Source: Persicaria tinctoria
Lineage: Eukaryota > Streptophyta > Magnoliopsida > Caryophyllales > Polygonaceae
Reading direction: 5' to 3'
NCBI GenBank assembly: GCA_037127255.1
Contig: JBANSL010000004.1
Span: 31,085,967 to 31,149,966, forward strand
DNA: 64,000 nt
Below, piece by piece: positions 53,786-64,000 of this stretch (position 1 is the first letter of the stretch; the number at the start of each line of letters is the position of its first letter). Made by a program: the position numbers and the translations under genes. Below the pieces are notes generated by a model, which was not told the origin of the DNA, made no database searches, and saw only the letters and a list, made by a program, of their open reading frames with translations.

Positions 53786-55971
53786 TATTTCTTAATCATA
53801 CAAAATCAATCAAATAACTTTAGAGAAATAGAGGTATAAATATATATCTTCAAACATTATATCGTATATAATAGCACGAAATTAATATATGAATGATTTT
53901 TTATTTTGCAATTTGAAAGGGTAGTCAACAAATTAATTAAGTTTGTTAAAGATAATGCACCGTACATTTATAATCTAGAATTTGAAAGGGAGATCATAAA
54001 ATTAATTGAGATAATTTGAAAGGGTGAGATAACTAATGAATTGAATTTGAACCGTATTTTAATTTTGTGCAATCTTCAATACAAAGTGATCTATGATTGT
54101 ATGAATCAATACTAGCATAGATCAATATGAATAATATGCATGCATCTTTATCTTCTTTTTATATTGTTTTTTTTCCACAATTTTTAATTATATTATGACT
54201 ATTTTTATTTGTTATTCTAATTTATATTCCATTTATTTAATTTACAGATTTAAAAAAGTTTACAATCGAAAATTTTAATTGGTCACCACATGCAAAAAAA
54301 ATCTAATGAAAAAAGTGTCTATAATTTGATTTGGTTAGTATAATTTTTTTTATTGATTCTTTTCATGTTATAAAAAAATATAACATTATCAAATACATGA
54401 ATTTTTTTTCCATCTTTAAATTTCTCTCAAATTTGATCTTTTTACTCATAGGTCTAGATTAATTTTTTTGTTATTTATGTAGTGGTAGATATTGTTTTAT
54501 TTTTGTTGTTTGAATAATAATGTTTTAATTTAATTTTTGTTTGCAAAAACTACACTATGTGCTATTATTCTATTTTTTTAAAAACTATATATAACGTGCA
54601 CGTTAGTTTTTTCTTTATTTACCAAGTCTGATATCACTATAATTTTTGAAATAAAATCATAGGTCCCGGGCGTAGCACGGGTCTGCCTACCTAGTAATAC
54701 TATAAGGTTATGTTTTGAGGAGAACTCACATAAGTAACTAATAAAACCTTATACTAATTAATAAATTCTTATTATACTACTATAGGGTTATATTTTGAGG
54801 AAAACTCATATAAGTAACTAATAAAACCTTATACTAAGTAAGAAATTCTTATTATAATACTATAAGGTTATGTTTTGAGGAGAACTCACAAAAGTAACTA
54901 ATAAAACCTTATACTAATTAATAAATTCTTATTTTACTACTATAAGGTTTTGTTTTGAGGAAAACTCATATAAGTAGCTAATAAAACCTTATACTAAGTA
55001 ATAAATTCTTATTATAATACTATAAGGTTATGTTTTGAGATAAACTCACATAAGTAACTAATAAAACCTTATACTAAGTAATAAATTCTTATTATAATAC
55101 TCTAAGAGTATGTTTTGAGTAAAACTCATATAAGTAGCTAATCAAACCTTATACTAAGTAATAAATTCTTATTATAATAGTATAAGGTTATGTTTTGAGG
55201 AAAACTCATATAAGTAACTAATAAAACCTTATACTAATTAATAAATTCTTATTTTACTACTATAAGGTTTTGTTTTGAGGAAAACTCATATAAGTAACTA
55301 ATAAAACCTTATACTAAGTAAGAAATTCTTATTATACTACTATAAGGTTATGTTTTGAGATAAACTCACATAAGTAACTAATAAAACCTTATACTAAGTA
55401 ATAAATTCTTATTATAATACTCTAAGAGTATGTTTTGAGTAAAACTCATATAAGTAGCTAATCAAACCTTATACTAAGTAATAAATTCTTATTATAATAG
55501 TATAAGGTTATGTTTTGAGGAAAACTCATATAAGTAACTAATAAAACCTTATACTAAGTAATAAATTCTTATTATAATACTATAAGGTTGTGTTTTGAGA
55601 AAAACTCATATATTTAACTAATAAAACCTTATACTAAGTAAGAAATTCTTATTATAATACTATAAGGTTATATTTTGAGGAAAACTCATATAAATAACTA
55701 ATAAAACCTTATACTAAGTAAGAAATTCTTATTATAATACTATAAGGTTATGTTTTGAGGAAAACTCATATAAGTAACTAATAAAACCTTATACTAAGTA
55801 ATAAATTCTTATTATAATACTATAAGGTTATGTTTTGAGGAAAACTCATATAAGTAACTAATAAAACCTTATACTAAGTAATAAATTCTTATTATAATAC
55901 TATAAGGTTATGTTTTGAGGAAAACTCATATAAGTAACTAATAAAACCTTATACTAAGTAATAAATTCTTA

Positions 55972-56224
55972 CTCCCTCCGTTAATTAAAACATGTCGTTT
56001 TAGACATCTACACATTTTTTAAGAAAGCAACTAAAAGTAAACAAAAATACACTTATACCCCTAATTATTACTTTACTTTTTCACTTTATTGAAAACTACA
56101 ACTAACAAATCTTTTACCCTTACAAGGGTAATTTTGGAAAGTGAACACCAAAATATCTAAAACGACATGTTTTTCTTAACAAGATTTTACTTCTAAAACG
56201 ACATGTTTTTCTTAACGGAGGGAG
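55972..56224. mobile_element. Stowaway-like MITE 3
   Basis: 253 bp, ends CTCCCTCCGTTAATTAAAAC and TTAACGGAGGGAG, flanked by TA (55970-55971 and 56225-56226). AAAACGACATGTTTTT is repeated in the right half. Confidence 0.9.
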
Positions 56225-56700
56225 TATTATAATACTATAAGGTTATGTTTTTTCGAAAACTCATATAATTAACTAATAAAACCTTATACTAAGTAAGAAA
56301 TTCTTATTATAATACTATAAGGGTATATTTTGAGGAAAAGTCATACAAGTAACTAACAAATGTTGATAACACCTTATAATAACTAATAAGTTAACTAGTA
56401 AATTCTTTTTAGAATACTATAAGAGTATATTTTGAGGAAAACTTATATAAGTGACAAATAAATGTTGAATAAAACCTTATATTAACTAGTAAATTCTTAT
56501 TAGAATACTATAAGGGTATGTTTTGATGAGAAATCATATAAGTGACTAATAAATGTTGAATAAAACATTATATTAACTTGTAAATTCTTATTTGAATACT
56601 ATAAGAGTATGTTTTGAGCAAACCTCATATAAGTGACTAATAAATGTTGAATAAAACCTTATATTAACAAACAAATTCTTATTATAATAATATAATAAGA

Positions 56701-57097
56701 ATTTGTTTGTTAATACTTAGAACACGATTTTCGCTTAGAACACGATTTTCGCTTGTGTAGGCTCATAGTCCCGATGTTAGCCCTTTGTTCTCTCCTTTGC
56801 CCGGGTTGACACTGCGCCACAGGAAACCGAGCACAGCCCAAGCCATCCTCGGGTTGTAGGTTGGCCTTTCCGATGCTCGATCTCACACTCTTCTATGTCA
56901 TTGTGTCTTTGATGTTAGTAAATTCATTGTGTCTTTAAATTCATTGTGTCTTTGATGTTTTAACTCAGCCTTCACTTCTGTTTTTTTTCCCTAAATTAAC
57001 TCAGCCTTCACTTCTGTTTTTTTTTTCCCTAAATTAACTCAGCCTTCACTTCTGTTTTTTTTTATTAATAAATTCCTTGTGTCTTTGATGTTTTTTA
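56701..57097. other. Unassigned spacer between satellite and gypsy LTR
   Basis: Begins with the right arm of an inverted repeat (56666-56714, AACAAACAAATTCTTATTA and its complement). Two copies of TTAGAACACGATTTTCGCT follow. The middle (56760-56890) is GC-richer without a convincing frame. It may be the far side of the CACTA element or older flanking DNA. Confidence 0.4.
56957..57062. repeat. Tandem repeat of about 37 bp, three copies
   Basis: TTAACTCAGCCTTCACTTCT followed by a T run and CCCTAAA, three times. Preceded by three ATTCATTGTGTCTTT repeats. Confidence 0.8.
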
Positions 57098-60000
57098 TGT
57101 AACGGCCCGGGATTATGATTCCCGAGTTACGTTTCGAGGGATGAAACCCCTTGTTAGGATCTTGCGCCCCGAGTACAGGTTGAAGGTTTGAAATTCTACT
57201 CTAACGTTTCAAGTGGGATTTCATACCCAAAATTCGAAGGGATCGTTGGAATCCCCGGGGAAGTCCCCTGTACCTGTCATAAGTCTAAGCGTGGAAAACC
57301 AAAGGTCACACAATAGCGGGAGTAAAGCATAATACAAAGGGGTGCCACGGCGGAGCCGGGTCAAAACGGAGTCAAAAGTATAAATCCAAAACAATATAAT
57401 CAGAGTCTGGTGAAGTCTATAACTCCAGCGCTCACTCTCCGCCGACAAAATGACCCGCGCAATAAGCAAACAGCACCGATAAGATGAACATAAATAATTC
57501 CAAAAAAAATTGATTTGGGGCGGGATCAGATCGATGCCCACTTAACTCTGCATCCCAACCATAAGCACACATATACGCTATACCTAATAAAGATGCTCTA
57601 ATGCAGTACGAAATTCAAACACACTAGCATGCTCCTAGTTCATAATAATGTGCAGAAATACTGTAAAGGGCCCAAGACAATGCCAAGTGGCATATCCCTC
57701 TCCCACCTCAACCCCTTCCGACAGGCGGAGACTGGCCAGCTCGTGAATGCATTCATTCATAATAGGGCGGCACGCATGCCTAACCCGCTCCACAATAAAG
57801 CCCGCAGGCATATCATGATAAAAGGAAGTACTCGATTGAGTCAGGGTACTCGATGAGGCTGGGCTACCCTATGACCCTAGCAAAGACTCTAGGACTATCA
57901 CAGATAACGGCCGTTCTGTTTACATACACATAGAGAAATAGAATGCTCAACGATCGATGAAACCTAGCATGGTACTACATGGCATGCTGATCATGAATGC
58001 AAGCACCTAGTATATCATGCACCTAAAGTAAGAAATAGCTCTATTCAATCTGAGTAAGCTCCGAAGAGACTTACCTGGCGGTGCAGAACAGCAAGGCAAT
58101 CATTATAATAGATTAAAGATCACCTAGATACATATCAGAACACATATATAAGTCTACGTCTAATCATCCAAGCACTCAAGCATACCATTCAACGAGAATA
58201 GCAACCATATCGCAATCATCGTTCCATCAGGTTCAACCATTCATCATATTGCCACATTCCACAAGACCATATCATTCTCATCATTCCATTCAGCCACATT
58301 CATGTATTTGCCATAATATATCCGCAAAATAATCCGCATATCCCGTATATCAAGTTCATCATATCCATCATATCTTGAAAGTATAAATTAACGCTACACA
58401 AGTCTAACACTTCACCATGCCATTAGTCAATCAATCATGCCATTAGTACACACCAATCATGATATTAGTCAACCATCCACATCAATCATGCTAGTTAGTC
58501 ACCGATCACATAATTCCCGAGTTAGTCCCGAAACCCGTTTTGAAACCGAGTTGACTAGTTGGAAATTCCGTCATTGGGAGATGTTCATCAAATTCCTTTT
58601 TCTAAAATCCAAGTCTCATAAGATTATTTCTGTTTTAATCACCATAGTGTTATACCTTTAAATCTCAACTTATATTATATAATATTTTAAATACCATTTT
58701 ATAAATACTTTCATAAAATATTTCCAAATCACTTAAAATTCTCAACCATTTTTATTAAATAACAAACCAGCTCCTTTTTTAAATTACTAAACCGACCCCT
58801 TTATTTTATCAAACACCAAACGAGCTGACCTTTTCTTAAAACCCCAACCGGATCAATTTTACTTTGACCAACCCGGACCCAAATGGTTTACATTTTCTGA
58901 GTCTTAAGGAAATCTGAAATTAAAGGCCCAGTACCCTAAAAAGGATAGATTCGGCCCAAAGAAACCCAAGCCCATTCTTCATTCACATTCACACTGCATC
59001 CGGAGTTAGAAAGAAAAAAAGGGGCCCAGTTGGCTGACGTGGCGCTGACGTGGAGGCGGGGCCCACGCGCTGAGGGGGTTGGGTCTTCTTCTTCCTCTGC
59101 TTCTCCCGGTTTCCTCCTCCGTCCTCCTTGTTGTCGTCCTTCTCGGCCAGACTCGACCTCAGCTGCCACTTCCTCGCTCTCGCACCTCCCTTCTCGCAAC
59201 TGCTCGGACCTCGCTCACTAGCTCACTCGCACTCTCGTCCTTGCTCGCCGTCGAACACTCTCACCCTCCCAATCCTCTCGATCTCGCCGGATTTCCCGCC
59301 GACCCACTCTCACTCTCTATTCCCGACTGTTTGTTCGAAAAAGATAAGGAATAGAAACATCCAGGAAGCGAACAAGGAGGAGGAAGAGGTAGGTGCTCAC
59401 CGAGGGCGTCGACTCGCCGGAAAACGCTCGACCGGAACTCGATTGGACTCGTCGGAGATGCAGCTGCATCTTTCTCAGCCTAAATTGAAGGTGGAGGTAA
59501 GAAAGAAGGAACCTTGCTTAAGATTCTTGATCGAAGAAGATGGGAGTGGGCTTACCGGCGGTTTTTGAGTGAATCCGGGGAGGGAGACGCCCGGGGCTGG
59601 CGCCGGCGCCTACGATGGTCCTGCTGGCGGCTTGTGCTCGGCGTCGTCGGTCTTCGCAGGAAGAGTCGGGTTCTCGAGCTCGATCGAAAAGAGGCGAAGC
59701 GAGGCTGATTTGAGAAAGAACAAACAGGGGAGGAGGGGGAAGTGTTGACGCCGACGGTGGCTGCTGGCGTCGTTGGCGAGGACAGTGGGTGTCGTGGTGG
59801 TCTCGTGGGTGGCGGAAAGAAACCGAAGGAGGCTCTTTGGTTGAGTCTGAAAGCAACAAGAGAAAGGGGACAAATGGGTTGTGTTTGGAACATCGTGTGG
59901 GTTTGAAATACAATTGAAAGGGGAGGGGGGTTTGCTTTTGAAACCATCAGACAAAGGAGAGGGGTTCCTGACATTTCTTTTTGCTACAACAGAGAGAAAT

Positions 60001-60411
60001 GTGTTTGATTTGTTTGGGAAAATTACAAAAGAAAAGGAGCTGGAGCTGGGTGTGTATAGGTAGGACAGTAGGAGGTCAGATTGGAGGAAAAGACAAATAG
60101 AAAGCCTGAGCTACGGGGGCTAATCTGAACAAAACAAAGGGGAGGGATCCCATACAATTTTGAAACACCCGGAAATATGCCTCGAAACCCGCTCTCTCGT
60201 TTTTATTCTGACTTGCTCAAAATAATTTGTGAATTTCCGAGCAAGATGTCGTCATATCAAGTTGATTTCTAAATTTTTTTATTTTAGGTCGGAAATTCGT
60301 TCTCTGAGTTTTAAAATCCGATTTAGGTAGTTTTTCGTTAAATTCTACTTTTAAATTCATTTTGGTTTTCTTTTTCCGATAAATTTGGATTTAAAAATCC
60401 GAGCCTTTACA
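57098..60411 (-). repeat. 3' LTR of a minus-strand gypsy element (chromovirus-like), 3.3 kb
   Basis: Ends TGTAACGGCCC and GAGCCTTTACA. Orientation is set by the right flank: on the minus strand TCTCGGGGACGAGACTTGTT then TTTAGAGGTGGATGA runs into TGTAAAGG, the usual end of a Tekay/Del-type pol plus polypurine tract. A CT-rich stretch at about 59080-59400 and GA-rich tracts at 59690-60060 look like transcribed leader but I see no supported ORF. Confidence 0.68.
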
Positions 60412-60455
60412 TCATCCACCTCTAAAAACAAGTCTCGTCCCCGAGACTAAAACCA
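60412..60455 (-). other. Pol 3' end and polypurine tract of the gypsy element
   Basis: Minus strand matches the common TTCGAGGACGAAATTC, TTTTAAG, GGGGAGAA pattern in form (CTCGGGGACGAGACTTGTTT, then TTAGAGGTGGATGA), directly before the LTR. Confidence 0.65.
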
Positions 60456-60504
60456 AAACAAGGTAGGGGATGAAGTCTGAATAGGTGAGTCCAAGGACCA
60501 TTTC

Positions 60505-60725
60505 ATTGACCTCGTAAGTGTCTCATAAGTGCCCCTATGAGATTCTCACAGTATCGTCGTCATGGCCATAATATCCCCGATAGGTCGTAGCGAGAGTGTG
60601 ATATGGGCCCTTATCACATCCTTACCCCGACTTCTCGGTTATATCATAACTCGAAAATCATTATAGCATCTCACTAGGTCTTAGCAAGCAGTCTATAAGG
60701 GCCCCTATAAAATGCTTGTATCCAC
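60505..60725. repeat. Three covarying hairpins with a GGGCCC-type loop
   Basis: Loops AGTGCCCC, TGGGCCCT and AGGGCCCC sit between arms CTCATA/TATGAG (60522-60541), TGTGATA/TATCACA (60597-60618) and CAAGCA...TATA/TATA...TGCTTG (60685-60718). CTCGTAAG, GGTCGTAGCGAG or GGTCTTAGCAAG precedes each. Confidence 0.65.
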
Positions 60726-63700
60726 TTCCTGGGGTGTCATAATGCAAGCTCGGTTAGAAAATTTCAAAAGGGGTTCCTTAGTTTGAAAATGATTAGTCTC
60801 AAAATCCAAGTTAGTCATTTTTAAACATTATTCAAAATCCCTTAAACCGATGTTAGTCAAGCAAGTTTCAATCTCATGAGGTGGAATCATCCACCTCTAA
60901 GGGCTAATCCCATATTTCCTTCCTATGTCCCAAGTTAGAATCACATTTCATAAATTCAATTCTAGCATCCTAGCAATTCCAATTCAAGGCATCATATATC
61001 ATAGCAATTGTCTAACATAGCAATCGTATCACTCATTCATAACCAGGTCATACTCATGTCACGGACAGTTACATACCATAGCATATCTAGCATCTTATAG
61101 TACAAGGTAGGATTTATCACATCATCTCACAAAACTATACATCGTATCAATCAGATAACCATATCATACTCATGTTAACTACCAAGCGTCATCGCATTAG
61201 AGGCAAACAAATACTTCCGTACACTAGCATTTTATCGAGTCAGGGGCTAACTATGTTAGTACTAACAATTCGATATCGCTAATGGCAATTCATCAGGGAA
61301 TTAGCATCGTCTAAGCATATGATTTGCACAACACTCGACCCCAAGTAAAGCATACACTAGATCAAATCCTCAAGAGACCTTGTCTACAACTACCAATCAC
61401 GACAAGACACGACCACTACTCATCATCACTTGCATCGAGATCAACCTTACCTAGGTCTACCAACTCAATCCAATATTAGATCTAAATACCATTGCATTCC
61501 GCCTAGCGTACAATTTCTCTAGTCTCATAACTATCCGCAATTCAAGGTCAATTACCCAAACCAACTACTAGGGGTCCCAATTCCCATGCCATCAAGCCAT
61601 CATCCTAGGAGTCCTCTACCAGTCCCATCCCGCCTTCTAAGAGAAATCTCAAGCTCTCGACTCAACCACTCTCACGATCGATCTAGGTGCTCCTTAACAA
61701 TCTGGCTTACTCTCCCTAGGTTCTCAAGACTCTGCCTGACCATTATCTCCCAAAGAGACATCTCGAATACTCTCGTTAACATGATCACACTTCCCGTATC
61801 ACTAATCACTCTCACTAGCCATCCACCTCTAAGAACCCAACTCATACTGACCATCTCACACCTGACACTCCCATCCTTATCCTCGACATTACCAACACAA
61901 GCATCCTACCTTTCTAGAATCCACTCAACCGTATACCTTCGACAACTCTAACGCAGAAAACCGTCTAGTGCCAACTCATAACCACAAATCACCAAGTTCC
62001 TCATCACCCGCGTCTATCCTCAATGGCCAATCACAAACTCTACTTGTCCCATCCCGAATCTTACGAAACCTAACATCCTTGACTCCTCAACCAACCTATT
62101 CCAGGTCCTCGTCTCAGTATATTCCCAATTTTTCTCATTCCAACCTTACTAAACCTTAACCATTCGAAATCCTCAAGTCATTCTACTCTAGTTCCTCATC
62201 TCTTCATGTCCTAAATTGCCTCAAGCTCTCACTTCTTAACCATGACACCTTACCGTCCAAGACCTCTTTTACCGATCATCATTTCCGTGGAATCCCTAAA
62301 TTACCATCACTCGAGTTTCCCAAGTCCCACATCTTCGCCAAACCTTTTAAAATCCTTCTTCCTCTAGAGTTTCCAATACCTCCCGCTTGCCTAGTTCCCA
62401 AATCCATTATCAGAATCTTCCCATCTCAACCTCAAGTAAACAGTCTTACTAGAATTCTCAACGAAATCCTTACCCAGTTACCAATCTTTCCTCGAACAAT
62501 CATCTCACATCCCCAAATACCTCAATAGCCCAAAACAATATCCACACATCAACCTCGATTCCTTTCCTATACTAAAATCCGCCAACAACGCATCTAGAAA
62601 TCCTTCACTCATAAATCCTCCAAGCATTACCAATCCCATCTAAGCATCCCCAAATACTCATCACACGTACAACCTAATATGAACAGCCTAATCCCCAAGA
62701 TCGATGATTTCCCAAGCAACCTCATACTACTCTTCCTTAGCTGTTCCTCAACCTTAGCCTTTACCAAGATCGCTCCCACTCACCGCACATACAACCTAGT
62801 TCCAATTCTACGATTCCTTAGACATTCGTTAACCGATCATCCTCAATGCCGCTCACGATTCGCTCCTAGACTATCTAAACACTCTCTCCCGGCATACTAA
62901 TCCGTCTATCAACACTTCCCTTTGAGAATCCCTCCGATCCATTCCTAGCCCACTCATCCACCTCTAGGACTACACTAACCACCTATACTTGCACCCACTA
63001 CCTACCGACACTTCTAGCTAGGACCTCTTCCTCGAAATCTCACCATGCTAACTCCACTCTTCACCTAAGACCTACCTGGAAGCTCAAATATACTCACTGA
63101 ACACTATCTTCGACAAGCCATAACTCGCTCGACTCTACCCAAGCTAACACATCCTTCATGCATTCCATCTCGCATAACCAATGACCAACTCGAACACCTC
63201 AATCTACCTGCGATTTCCCGATCCATCTCACCAAGGAAAACACTCGACTCATTCCCAAGAAGAATACACCACCACCTATATAACCCATAACCGATTTACT
63301 AGCAGGTCAATACACTTAAGCATATAGGCACATCATCACAAACACAAGTTAGTCAGGCAATCATTCACTACCAGTTCAGCTTATCAGTCATCACACCTCA
63401 ATTTAGTTAGTTCCAAGCGTATCGCACGACACCGATTCCAGATCGCATAAGAGAGATCACAATTCGGACGAAGAACGTCATTCCTTGAGTCATCTAGGAG
63501 GATTACATCTGCAACCGCCATCTTCGAAAGGCGTCCTTCCTTTGGTGACGTCGATCCTAGGGTCCATGGGCAATGGGCCTACCACACTTTCGTTGCGCCA
63601 CTCTGGTGCCACTCGATCGCTCGTTTTCTCTTCTATGTCGACGTCCATCAAGGGGAACACGAGGGGTTAGAAGTCACGGAGATAGGGGAGGGCAAGGGAG

Positions 63701-64000
63701 GACAAAACGACTTTCTTAAGAATTCAGACACAAACCAGGACTAGAGATGACGAGACTCAAGACAAGACGCGAACCCGAGAGTTACAACAATGCCCTTAGG
63801 GTATTCTATAAGGTTACAAGTGCGGCAAGCAAACATATAGCAAATTCCACACTAGGATGTACCTATTAACAGGAATAACGTCTTATTCATTCATAACATG
63901 TTCACATAATCAACTTTACATGCACGCAGAACTTGCTAAAACTTATCATCTCATGCACTAATCATGCTTGACATATTAATAACATGTATGCACTGACCGA
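60726..64000 (-). other. Internal region of the gypsy element or unrelated DNA, no coding found
   Basis: Where pol should lie on the minus strand I find no RT, RNase H or integrase motif and no long frame. About 61580-63300 is strongly C/T/A-rich and G-poor on the plus strand (repeated CCTC, CACT, CTCAC words). Around 63430-63680 the composition changes and is GC-richer, with no recognised product. 63700-64000 shows nothing. Either a non-autonomous element or an internal replacement. Confidence 0.4.

Larger units (their letters stand above)
52288..54694 (+). mobile_element. Non-autonomous Helitron (2.4 kb)
   Basis: Starts TCTATATAACAT after an A, ends CTAG before a T, as Helitrons do. A hairpin CCCGGGC-GTA-GCACGGG lies about 11 bases before the end. 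Removing it restores a perfect satellite monomer (TTCTTATTA joined to TAATACTATAAGG), and the unoccupied site survives at 50459/50460 in the sister block. No duplication was made. The interior is AT-rich with two SINE-like sequences and no Rep/helicase. Confidence 0.9.
47395..56700. repeat. 80-bp AT-rich satellite array with insertions
   Basis: Monomers are exactly 80 bp (for example TATAAGGTTATGTTTTGAGG at 55741, 55821 and 55901). Satellite segments: 47395-47598, 47834-48246, 48543-49221, 49896-51035, 51710-52287, 54695-55971, 56225-56700, about 4.8 kb or 60 copies. Each monomer has AACCTTATA and TATAAGGTT as long inverted arms. Edge copies are more diverged than central ones. Confidence 0.95.

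Noticed and set aside
47395..56700. CRISPR-like or regulated repeat array
   Set aside because: Units are contiguous 80-bp monomers without spacers, in plant-type DNA. It is a satellite.
59079..59974. Several overlapping ORFs on both strands in the gypsy LTR
   Set aside because: Low-complexity CT/GA-rich DNA gives open frames on both strands. None shows a domain, and the region is inside an LTR.
57098..60411. 5' LTR of a plus-strand element
   Set aside because: The right flank lacks a PBS and instead, read on the minus strand, matches the usual pol end and polypurine tract. The minus-strand 3' LTR reading is stronger.

Overview
The window looks like plant nuclear DNA, probably from a eudicot. 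It is repeat-dense and I found no intact host gene. Supporting signs are tRNA-Asp-primed Athila/Calypso-like Ty3-gypsy elements, a second long-LTR gypsy family (called D here, probably Tat-lineage), CACTA, hAT, Stowaway and Helitron DNA transposons, tRNA-derived SINE-like sequences and two satellites. I saw no rRNA or CRISPR array and no convincing functional tRNA gene. All assignments come from reading the sequence; nothing was searched.

Layout. 1-598: end of a CACTA transposon that interrupts element A. 599-8399 (minus): decayed autonomous Athila-like element A (gag, PR, RT, RNase H, IN, PBS, 5' LTR). 8400-9198: unassigned, possible gene fragment. 9199-31169 (plus): element E, a deleted Athila-like element split by D. 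10780-30272 (plus): gag-only element D (TSD CTCGC). 16904-24783 (plus): non-autonomous Athila-like element B inside D (TSD TAAAG). hAT elements sit in the right LTR of B (23600-24703) and the right LTR of D (27276-28366). 31170-36145: truncated second D copy (D2). 36146-44309 (minus): Athila-like element C with gag, PR and an env-like ORF but no RT, RNase H or IN. 44310-46702: 77-bp satellite with a 700-bp hAT. 46703-47394: one end of another CACTA family. 47395-56700: 80-bp AT-rich satellite holding three Stowaway MITEs, a duplicated 1.8-kb block and a 2.4-kb Helitron. 57098-60411 (minus): 3.3-kb gypsy LTR, then internal DNA without recognisable coding to the end.

The most interesting structure is not coding. 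The D family carries at least 17 copies of a two-hairpin module whose flanks are constant while the stem arms change together and stay complementary, plus a second cruciform-like module and an 82-bp hairpin repeat. The Athila-like elements each carry their own GC-rich hairpin island, repeated at LTR, polyprotein-linker and 3' UTR positions. They also share a stem-loop abutting a splice-donor consensus after pol and a second polypurine tract far upstream of the LTR. The arm covariation may reflect selected RNA structure, or template-switch correction of quasi-palindromes during reverse transcription; the sequence alone cannot decide.

The insertions give a clear order: E, then D, then B, then hAT2, which also holds a SINE-like sequence. 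In the satellite, the array came first, then a foreign insert, then duplication of the block, then the Helitron. For the Helitron the unoccupied site survives in the sister copy.
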